DNA of 64,000 bases. Origin: Rotaria sordida. Taxonomy: Eukaryota > Rotifera > Eurotatoria > Philodinida > Philodinidae. Location: contig CAJNOL010000023.1 in NCBI GenBank assembly GCA_905250125.1, positions 258,705 through 322,704 of the forward strand, written 5' to 3'. Positions within the stretch are counted from its first letter, which is position 1, and each line of letters begins with the position of its first letter. A program made the translations under genes and the position numbers. The notes below the pieces were generated by a model, which worked only from the letters and a program-made list of their open reading frames with translations, had not been told where the DNA came from and searched no databases. Shown here in pieces: positions 26,740-36,646 of the stretch.

Positions 26740-28416
26740 TTAAGATTCAGTATAATAATGAAAAATTTTTTCATGTGTTTCTGTATCAAATTTTGGTATA
26801 AAGTCAATATTTATAATTTCAGCTAGACCTTCATTTGCTTTTGGTGCTTCATAATTTTTCTTATACACATTATAGCCAACATCTATAATAAGAAAAAAAA
26901 GAAAATTTTTCTCTTGAATTATTTTTTTTTGGTTTGTGTAACATACCAGGTATTCGACGAACTTCACCAGATGTTTGATGAACACGAACATAATTTAAAT
27001 GATGACATAATTCAATAGGTGTATTAAGAACAAAACAACGACAAGGAATTTTATGTGATTCAGCTAGAGCAATATATTCTGATCGAGAAGCTGCAGCTGG
27101 ATTTGTATTATCGATAACGACACTTTGACCACTATCTAAAGCTTCTTTTGCTGCCTAAATAAAACAAAAAAAAAATTAAATAAAAGATTTATATAAATAT
27201 AAACATCGTACTTTGAGACATTTTGCAGGTGTTTGAAGTTTATCACGATTGATTATCTCATAATTATAAGGTTGAAAATATCGACGAGAAAAAGTACTTT
27301 TTCCTAAAAGATTTATAATAGGGAACAGAAACGATTTTTATTTTTATTTAAACAAACCTGATGCAGGTGGTCCTTGTAAAATAACAACTTCTTGTGTCTA
27401 GAAAAATACTAAGATTAGCAAAAAAAAAAAACTTTTTATTATTTATAAAATTTACCGATTTATGATAAGTTTTTGTTTCATTTGTTGTTTTTCCATTGGA
27501 TAATTTATTAATATATTCACCTGGATTAATTGAACCCCATTCGAATTTAGTAGTTGGTGCTTCATCAAGAAAACATTCTTCAGGTGTTTTAAAAGCTAAA
27601 ATTTTCTCCCGTATATGACCAAAAAAAAAAAAGAATCATTTAATTTAAACTTACTTAAACCAATATTATGAGCAAATTTTCTATCAGCACATGAAAAATC
27701 TTTTTTCTTTCCTGCTGTCCAATTATTTATTCGACCAGCAGCATCACCACAATAAAAACTATTTTTCTTGTCAATCTATTTTAAAAGAAAAATTTTCATT
27801 CAAATATAAGAAACTAATTAAAATTTTCTATAACTTACTTCAACATTTTGATTACAATTTTCAACAAAAAAATCATACATTGATGTAGCTGGTTTTCGAA
27901 AATGATTTTCACCAGTTGCAATAAATACATAAATAGGTGCATTAGTTTCTTCAATTAATTTTTCACATTTACGTTTTATATCATCTAATTTTGTATGATG
28001 TTTTTCAATACCACCTTGATTTGTAAATATTATTAAACGATAACCATCTTTATGAAGTTCGGCAAGTTTTTTTGGAACTGTTTCATGCCACCATATCCAA
28101 TCTGCATGATCTATAAGACGAAAAAGAAAAATAAAGTATTTTATAAAGAATTTTTTGTTTCGTTTTAAATACTTTTAGCAAATTTAGCTCCAGATTTAAC
28201 ACTAATTAATGTTGAATCCATATCAAATGAAGCAATTTTTGAACAACCAGGTAATGTATCACCATAGAGATAAACTAATGGAACAAAACCTTTGGATAAC
28301 GGTTCACCATGTTCATACCATTTTAAATTAAAAAGGTTCGTTTCACCTTTAGCACGCTTGATTTCATGTTCAGCTGTTGTAGCAGCTTTACGTTTTGTTG
28401 CTGTACGTTTGGACAT
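26740..28416 (-). CDS. PNKP: Polynucleotide kinase 3'-phosphatase
   Basis: Eight exons (28173-28416, 27839-28110, 27655-27775, 27456-27595, 27358-27397, 27212-27303, 26947-27154, 26740-26882) give 419 residues. The N terminus is basic ([10 protein letters not shown]), likely nuclear targeting. The HAD-type 3'-phosphatase has the nucleophile motif [19 protein letters not shown] and FYCGDAAGR. The C-terminal kinase has the P-loop [13 protein letters not shown], split by the intron at 27304-27357, and [15 protein letters not shown]. The enzyme converts 3'-phosphate and 5'-hydroxyl DNA ends to ligatable ends in single- and double-strand break repair. The FHA domain that vertebrate PNKP uses to bind XRCC1/XRCC4 is absent, as in fission yeast Pnk1. 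An upstream in-frame Met (28479) would add a hydrophobic, low-complexity leader; I prefer 28416. Confidence 0.95.
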
Positions 28417-30283
28417 TGTTAATATAAAATATTCCAGTAAAAAAGATTTTTTTTGTATAATAATTATGATGCTTTTCAAGGGTATTTATTTAGTTGCTTT
28501 TTTGTTATTGTCGTATTACATGATCGTTATGCAATAACAACATCTTGCTATGAATAAGAGAATGACTCTTTTTTCTGTTTAAAACTCATTCTATTGGTTA
28601 TTTATTTCTGTAAAAAAATAAAAGTTCAATACTAGTTGAAGATGTCACGACGAACAGAAAATATAATGACCATTTGTAATAAATATTTATAGTTAAATTT
28701 TTGGAATTCACAAGTAGATTTAATATGTATGAAGCCTCACTACAAAAAAGAACATAATAAATCGTGTGTATTTATCAGTAGATTGTATGTGAGTTAGAGC
28801 CGGTCGAGCTGGTCCCAGACCCAGATTCGCTTCGGGTCTAAAAATTATGGGCTCGGTGGGCTCCAGTAATCTGAGAAATGTGTAGGGTTCGCTAGTCATC
28901 GCAATCAAAAAGCCGGAAAAAAGTATATTGTATCTTCTGGATAGTGTCCTGCACGGGTACGACTTTTTGCAATGGAACCCAGGCCGAAGCTAATAGACAT
29001 CCGATAGATACTTCGATAGTTACAGTATGGCTTTTAAAATTTTATTTTATATGAAAAAGTATACTATTTAGTTTCTTGCATAAACAGCAACAAAAAAGAG
29101 ATAATCTCAAGTCTCACGAAAAAATCAAGTGATTCAAAATTCACTTGGCATCTTTCTGCTTCTAAAATCCGACCAATTTCACTAAGTATACATTTGCTTG
29201 TTGCTGATGACGCTGTGTTGGTGCCAAACGTCATAATTGTGGATACACATACATGAACACTTTTTCCATGATGATAATACGTGTTTACCATTTTCATAAT
29301 TCATTTTCTTCTTCATGTATTCAGTTATTTCGTCATATGGTTCTTCATCATTTGTAGATGAATTTTCACTAAAAAAACGAATTCTCGTAATAAAACAATA
29401 TCGTTTTCCACTACTGTAACTTGTTCTCAAGTACAATAAATTTCTGAATCGTAGTCGAATCGATTTTAACTCCTATGTTTTTACAGAAATTAGCAGTTTG
29501 AAAAGGTAAAAATATTTAAAAACGTCGAGATCTCATTAATTACCGAGTTGGCCTCAAAAATTTTGGACCCATGAACTCTAATGTGGGTGAAGAGATGACT
29601 TACATCCCCTTCATTCCACAGAAATGTATAGTTATTTGGCCATTGCAGACAATGATAAATGTCAACTTGAATTTGAGCCGTAAGGCTTCATATGATAATC
29701 TGCCGCATTCTGTTCCACCGAAAGGTTTGTGTAGAAGTTGTTTTCCAATTCATATTGGATTCGGATGCAAGCATCACAGTCATTAAGAAACTATTCAACA
29801 GGTACTGTTGTCATCAAAATGATACGAAAACGACGAAATTAGATTGGAGATTCACTTGTCTTAGAATCGGCAAAAATCTTGAACGTTTAAACTATAAATG
29901 AATACTTTAAGCGCTAAAGAATCAGAGAATCTTATTTCGAAAACCGGAAACTTTTTCATCATATATTCTAAGTTTAATTTGCAAAGCCGAAAACTTTAAT
30001 CTCTTTTGAAACGAATGATATATTCTGGCCGATAAAATTAAAAGTTCAATGATGAAATTGATTAATATAGGGAAATGTTGAGAATTCTCTATAATCTTTC
30101 CATCAATCTTGTTGAAATTTTCCTTGTTTCATTGAAAATCTATTCTTGGACAAAATATCATTGAGCCCTGAAGAAAAATTGTATCGGAAAATAGTTCTTC
30201 GTACATTTCATTGATTGTTGAATAATTGTATTTTTCTAAAAATAAGATATAAGTATCATGACAATTCGTCTTTAATATTTTGA
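28417..30283. other. Intergenic region with a repeat relic
   Basis: Apart from the GC-rich repeat near 28794 I see only short open frames: 29064-29297 and 29182-29436 (-) overlapping in different frames, and 29571-29901 (+). None has a recognisable domain. No RNA gene found. Confidence 0.5.
28794..28960. repeat. GC-rich dispersed repeat, copy 1
   Basis: Starts TAGAGCCGGTCGAGCTGGTC and continues with GGGCTC, CAGTAATCTGAG, GCTAGTCA and CCGGAAAAAAGTAT. The same ordered blocks occur at 41857-41990 in the same orientation. It stands out as GC-rich DNA in an A/T-rich intergenic region. Confidence 0.65.
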
Positions 30284-31081
30284 TTAATCATAATAGTCAG
30301 GTGTAAGCTTTAGTGTTTGTATAAGAATTGGATAATGACAAAGAAATAGATGTGCATTAGATAAGGATGCTAATTGTTTCAATCGTCGAATTGATTTAAG
30401 TGCAACTGTATCATCAACAGATTCTCCAGGCAAGATTTCTTTCTCATAATTTTCTAGTAAATCACCAGCATCATCTGTCATAATTATACTTGTTCCACTT
30501 GGCAATAGAACAAGAACAGATTGATGACCAAGTGTGTGGCCACGTATCGAAATCGAATTCAAACTAGATAAAATATTCGTATCACCATCGATTAAAAGCC
30601 AATCAGTTTCAGATCGATTATCATAATCATCACGAAACCTTGCATAACTTAATTTTTCGGGTGATTGAAATACATATCCATATTCTTGACATTGAATATA
30701 GATTTTTGCAGTTGGAAAATATTTTAAATTTCCTGTATGATCAGTATGTGTATGAATTAATATAATATAATTGATCATTTCTGGTTCTATGCCAATGAGT
30801 GATAATTGATATTTCAAACGATGCATCGGAAGTACGACTGAAAGTGGTGTCCAACCACGATCAACGAAATATTTTTTCGCTAATATGGAGTTATCAATAT
30901 CACTATCAACAAGTATCCAACCTTTAGTTGTATCGCGAAAATAGGCACCCATCGGTTCACTCATGATGATATTTACACCAAGATTGCGAGTTGATATTGT
31001 TTTAGATAAAATCTCAAATTCACATAATAAAACATAGAGTCGTCGAACGGAAGTTTTCGTATTTTGAACAACAGTTGACAT
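30284..31081 (-). CDS. Metallo-beta-lactamase-fold hydrolase, N-acyl-homoserine-lactonase-like
   Basis: One uninterrupted 265-residue frame. The zinc-binding signature is complete: HTHTDH at residues 110-115, the third-metal histidine in RGHTLGHQS (182 or 186), the bridging Asp in MTDDAGDL (203/204) and a final His in FLCHYP (249). The spacing and GH-x-x-GHQS block follow the AiiA/AttM-type quorum-quenching lactonases, which open the lactone ring of bacterial acyl-homoserine lactones; other small lactone or ester substrates are possible. No signal peptide or membrane segment, so probably cytosolic. It has no introns, unlike its neighbours PNKP and the ABC transporter, and is a candidate for ancient transfer from bacteria. 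Its base composition is only slightly less AT-rich than neighbours, so any transfer is not recent. The first in-frame Met is used; residues 40-45 offer a later alternative. Confidence 0.85.
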   Translation of the reverse strand: MSTVVQNTKTSVRRLYVLLCEFEILSKTISTRNLGVNIIMSEPMGAYFRDTTKGWILVDSDIDNSILAKKYFVDRGWTPLSVVLPMHRLKYQLSLIGIEPEMINYIILIHTHTDHTGNLKYFPTAKIYIQCQEYGYVFQSPEKLSYARFRDDYDNRSETDWLLIDGDTNILSSLNSISIRGHTLGHQSVLVLLPSGTSIIMTDDAGDLLENYEKEILPGESVDDTVALKSIRRLKQLASLSNAHLFLCHYPILIQTLKLTPDYYD

Positions 31082-31849
31082 TTGTAACTTTCAAAAAAAA
31101 CATAACACAACAGAGACAAAGCGGCGATAACACAATTGAAGTTTGATGTAAAATTAATCGATTTAACTTTTCCACAGGAATTTCTTCTATCGTAGAGAAA
31201 TGCATAAAGAAAGTCTATTTCTTACTCTATATTTTCATTGCCTCTCTCTCCTTGTTTCTTTCCCATCTGTACATATTTGACTGACACATTTAGTATCTGT
31301 GACTAGTTTGACTTTTATGAGGCAATTACAGAAACACATCCTTTTCGAACTAATATATGGTTGAAGCAGCTAGTGCACGGCAATAAATGGTGATTGTGTT
31401 CCAGGCTTGATTCTTCTACTAGCTGAATATAGTTTATTGATAAAAAATTTTTTTAGCGGCTCAGAACTGCAAAGATCAAATCCTCAAATAAAGCTTTTCT
31501 TCATTCATTGTCATAAATTCTAAACACAGTTATTAGGATATTCACCTAATGAATTCATGATACCGAATATCGCTAATGACTTTGCGTGAATTCGGTGTAA
31601 CGGAATGGATATCCATGTATTTTCAGAGTTCAGGATATTGAGATACGAGTGTGGAGGTAGGTTTTATCTTGACCTCTGAAAACGCACACTCAACCCTTGA
31701 ATCTTATAATGATAAAATAAAGTTTTTTTTGTTTCTCATGAAAATATTATTGTTTTTCATGGCTAGTTTTATTCTGGTTCTTTTTTCTATTGCACAACAT
31801 ATATACGCCTGATTAAACAAAAAAAAATAAATAAAATCTGTTTATTTTA
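31082..31849. other. Intergenic, nothing recognised
   Basis: Between the lactonase start and the ABC transporter stop. An imperfect palindrome around 31561-31600 (CCGAATATCG and GAATTCGG) is the only structure seen. The lactonase promoter must lie in this ~770-nt gap. Confidence 0.45.
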
Positions 31850-34800
31850 TTAACTATCTATATCCATTTTTTGTCGTCGAACAAGTTCTCGATAAATTCC
31901 ATTATCATTTTCCATTAATTCTTCATGTGTACCTTGTTCAGTTAAATTACCTTTATGTATAACAAATATTTTATCACATCGTTCTATTGTACTTAATCGA
32001 TGTGCTGATATAAGAACAGTTCTTTGTTCTTGTTTGTCTTTGTTATAAAATAATGCATCTTGAATCTATTTAGAAAAAAGAAATCTATATATATTAAAGA
32101 GAATGATCAATTTATTTGAAAATTTTACCAAACGTTCATTAACAGGATCTAAAGCTGATGTTGCTTCATCTAATAGAAGTATTGTTGGTTTTCGAATAAT
32201 AGCTCGAGCAATAGATATTCGTTGTTTTTGACCACCTTATTTAATTGGACAAAAAAAAAAAAATCTTAAAAACAAAAATTATTTATAAATAAATTCTTAC
32301 CAGATAAATGACCACCACGTTGACCGCATTTAGTATTATATCCATTAACAAGATCAGTAACAAATCCATGTGCATTTGCTTCTTGAGCTGCATAAATTAC
32401 TGTTGCATCATCTTTATTATTATTTTCATCATCATTTATTGCATATGTTATATTTTCTTTAATACTTCGATTAAATAAAATAGGTTCTTGTCCAACCATA
32501 GCTATTTTTCTATGAAGATATTTATGATCATAATCATGAATTTCTCGACCATCAATTAATATTGTACCACTACTTGGATCATAAAAACGTTCAAGTAAAT
32601 TAATACATGAAGATTTTCCTAATGAAAAAACAACAAAATTCAATACAAATAATTATTTGTTTTTTATTTTACTTTACCAGAACCAGATGGTCCAACAAAA
32701 GCACATGTTTGACCTGGTTCAATTTTAAATGTTATACTCTATAAAACGAATTGAATTAATAAGTTAAAATAAAATCAATCAATATCTACATGAAGAGCAA
32801 TTTCATCTGGTCTTGCTGGATAAACAAGTGCTACATTATTAAATTCAATTTCACCTCGAAATTCATTTGGTTGTAGTGTACCATTTGGTCGTTGTATTGG
32901 TTTACGATCAAGATAATCAAATACAGATTGACTGGCACCAGCTGCTGTCATAAGTGCTGTATATATTTGAGATATATCCTTTAATGTAAATAAATCATTT
33001 TCTTCAAAAATCAAATATATATTTATTTACACTTAAAATTGCTCCAAGTGTTAATTGATATATAACAAATGCTAATAAATCTGGTCCAGCAACTCGATTG
33101 TCACGTACAAGTTCGGCACCATAATAAAGCATAACAACACTCATACCAAGTTGCGCTAACTATTAAATAAAACAAAGATGATTAATAACTTGTATTTAAT
33201 TGTTCAACATGCTTTTTTTGTTACACAGTCACAAGGAAACAGCTCAAGAGGTTCTTTCTTCAGTAAGAAATTAGTTTTAGTATATTAAATAGTTTGAAAA
33301 GTTCAATATTTAATTTATTTTCGTTCAGTTTTGTTTTGTTAGTTTATATCAGTAAAACTAGTATAATTACAATTAACACAAGTTAATTGCATTAGTAATG
33401 CTTTTTATGGTCTGTCCATATCTTTCATCGCTGTTGCCATCTTTAAACAAAATTAGATATATTATTGTTAATTGATGATTCAATGAACTAGGGTTGTTGA
33501 TAGTTTTTAGGGATGGAAACGATTAAAAATTTGGCAAAGTGCTTTCATTCTCGAAGTGGTGACCGACGAATGAAGCCTACTGTGATCCGATTCCTCGCAT
33601 AACAGACGACCTATCATCAAGCTTTTCTTCTATCGGAACCTGTCTCAATCCTATTCATTTCGAAATGACATTGCCTGATTATTTTTACTTCATATTCTGC
33701 CAGAAAAAGGCAAATGGTGTTTCAAAACCCTGTTTCTGTCCAAGGTTACCATGAAGCTGTAAAAAATGAACAGAAAGTTGAACAATTTGTGGGAGAGTAG
33801 AAGAAAAATTATCGTAATCGAGGATCCTAGACCTAACAGATCAATACTAACCTATGTCTTTTATTTTCCATACAACAACTATCTATATCTGAACGAACTA
33901 TGGAAAAAAAAACAACGACACTTAGAAGAAAGCATGATGAAAAGAAAAAATACTTGAACTATATCAATACTGATGGTATCATCATCTTAGTACTATTTAT
34001 TTAATGAATAAATGAATTTTTAAATTAACAAACTGAATTAATTACTAACACTTTAATTTTAACATTTAACAAATTATTAATTTATTAAGCAAATATAATA
34101 ATTACCGAGCACTAAATTTTTGGGCAACACAACAGTAGACCTCCTGAAATTTGAGCTTCAATGGATTATGAACATGAAAAATTATCATATAAAAAACATT
34201 TATTTAAAAAAAAAGAGCTAAAAATCAATAGTCGAAACTCCATATGAACGTCGGGAGGTCAACTGTTAGTGTACTACTAATAATGAAAATGCTTCCAAAC
34301 AATAGCAAACAAAGAAACTATCTGCTTTTAATAAACTAATAGATTTCATGATAATAATAGAAAAAAAAAAGATTCTGTCTTAATTCGTTCATACTTACTT
34401 CAACAAACCATTTTTGTCCAGCTGATAATGCAGCTTGTATAAGTGATGCTTTATATGCTTGTTGAAGAATATCAGCAAATCGTTTTAATTCACCATCTTC
34501 ATTTCCAAAACTTCTAACTGTTCGTATTGTTTGAATTGTTTCCTCAGCTATTTCGGATGCATCAGCTGATAGATCTTGAACTTTTTCTGATATACGTCGA
34601 TGTGCATTACCACTTATTTTAGCAACAATTAATATAAGTGGTGCACCAATAAGACAAGCAATTGTTAAATGTAAACTCAATTTAATCATCATTATAAATG
34701 TACCAACTATAAAAATACGAATAATTAAAAATCCGGAAAAAAAAGTAATGTTTCATTAAAAAATAAAACTATAGTCAGAGATATAAATTTTATACATTAG

Positions 34801-35825
34801 GACAAACAAGTTTTTTGTTTTTTTTGCTAAACTTACCAAATTTAACAAATGCGCCGATACATTGAGCAGTATTATTAGCTACAGTTGAACTCATTATTTG
34901 TGTATCATGATTAAGACGTGAAAGTAGTTTACCACTTTCATGTGTATCAAAAAAACCAATTTCTTGTCGTAAATATGATTGAAATAATTTTATTCGAAGA
35001 CGAATATTAAGACGTGATACACATATTGCAAATATTCCAATACGAAATCCACCAAGAAATCCTCTGAAAAAAAAAACAATTTTTTTTTAACGTTTTTTTT
35101 ATTTAATTATTCATACCCAGTAAAATTAACAATAACAAACATAATTAAATTATGTTTAAATTGTTTCCATGTATCTTTAAACGCAACACTCGATAAAAGT
35201 CTACCGGTATATAATGGTACAAAAATTTCAGCTAAAAATAATCAAGAAAAATACGATTCTTGAGAAATTAAATAAGATAGTACTTGCATATAGCAGCTCC
35301 TAATAAAACTATTGTTCCTAATGTAATCAATGGCCAATCTGATCGACTATATCGAAATAAACGTTTGAGTACACGACGTTGTTTAGGTTTAAATTGTAGA
35401 TCTATATAGTAGAGAAAACAAAATGTTAAATTTTCATCGAGAAACAAAAAGAAACGCTAATTGAAATTACCGTTTTCTTGTTTTTTAAAACAATTCATGA
35501 TAATTGAGAGAAATGAAAGAAATGTAAATTATACGGAAAAAAAGACTAAAGGATTATTATCTATATATTTTCTTGTTTCTGTCATTTTTACATAAGAATA
35601 GAGAACACGATCGTATTCCATTCGTTCTCACAGAATACAAAAAAAATAACGTTGTGTCTACACAAAAAGAGGACTATATGGAAAGAAGAATGGAGGAGAA
35701 TATTTACGCATGAAATAATTCATTGATATTCTTGAATAATTATGGCCAGTTCTCATCGAATTTTAATCATTATGACTCTTACCTGAATTTGGGTCATTCA
35801 TTGATTGATAACTTGTTACAGGCAT
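31850..35825 (-). CDS. ABCB9/TAP-like half ABC transporter
   Basis: Exons 35471-35498, 35288-35401, 35117-35231, 34837-35063, 34399-34706, 33031-33159, 32790-32978, 32678-32738, 32301-32618, 32129-32235 and 31850-32065 give 603 residues. An alternative first exon at 35783-35825 (start [14 protein letters not shown]) also ends in phase 1 and can join 35401. One transmembrane domain with about six helices is followed by one ATPase domain: Walker [11 protein letters not shown] (split by an intron), Q-loop VGQEPILF, signature LSGGQKQR, Walker [14 protein letters not shown]-loop ISAHRLST. The coupling region [12 protein letters not shown] and [13 protein letters not shown] resemble TAP-like (ABCB9) proteins, which act as dimers moving peptides into lysosomes or ER. 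The extra N-terminal TMD0 of vertebrate ABCB9 is missing. Intron 35232-35287 is GC-AG. Intron 33160-34398 is unusually long. Confidence 0.9.
34127..34285. repeat. Small inverted-repeat element in ABC transporter intron
   Basis: AACAGTAGACCTCCTGA near 34131 is matched, inverted, by TCGGGAGGTCAACTGTT near 34250-34266, giving a ~150-nt structure with ~20-35 nt imperfect arms. Non-coding; a MITE relic is the simplest reading. The rest of this 1239-nt intron, including the 33766-33957 open frame, is unrecognised. Confidence 0.45.
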
Positions 35826-36646
35826 CTTTATGTTATTTTTATTGTACAAGGTTAAAACATTAAATATTTAAAATAGACGAGAACGATATTCTTCTATTGA
35901 ATTATACCTTTACTACATGTTGTTCTTTCGTTTATCGTTTCTCGCTCTCTCTCTTTCTCTGATTCTTAAATACATATAGTGATGATTGATGTTCGAGAAA
36001 ACAAATGATTCACTAAATCTTTGTAACTTAACATTTATTAATTTGATAAAAACTACAGTTAAATGATTAATATTAGATTTTTATTTTTATTTTGATTGTA
36101 AAACAAAAATCGATTCTATGTTTTTACAATTCATCATGACTGATAATTAAAGTTTGAGGTGAAAAAAACACAAAGATATAGAACATGCATTTTTTATTAT
36201 CATTGTGTCAATAACTAATCAGTTGATAAATTTCATGAAAATGTTTCGAAGATATCCATATAAATTTCCTGAATTTATTATCGATTCAGATATTTAAAAT
36301 AGGTAAATAATACTTTCAAGTGATTATAATGCAATCGAACAAAGAATACATTAGTGAAATCAAGACTAAAACTCAGTTATGAAAATATTTGCATGTCTAT
36401 ACTCATTTCCACCGTTTGATAACATTTTGCCATTGAAGAATAATCACAACTACATAGATTAGTCCAAAATACTTTTTTACCTATATGAAAGTCACTATAT
36501 GAAACTTAGAAAAAAAAACATGGCGAAAATTATTCAACATTTGCTTATAAATCAATTAATAATCATATTCACTGTAACTATGGACACATTGCATTTATTT
36601 ATTAATTAAATATATATGACCTAAGCCAAAAGAAAAAAAGAAATGA
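35826..36646. other. Intergenic, nothing recognised
   Basis: Upstream of both candidate first exons of the ABC transporter and downstream of the sphingomyelinase stop. A CT-rich microsatellite-like run occurs at 35941-35962. No open frame or RNA gene. Confidence 0.45.

Noticed and set aside
29064..29436. Two overlapping minus-strand frames
   Set aside because: They are in different frames, short, and I recognise no domain; could be debris of an old gene but cannot be supported.
33766..33957. 63-residue frame in the ABC transporter intron as a transposase fragment
   Set aside because: Composition is plausible but no catalytic motif or terminal repeats could be paired around it.
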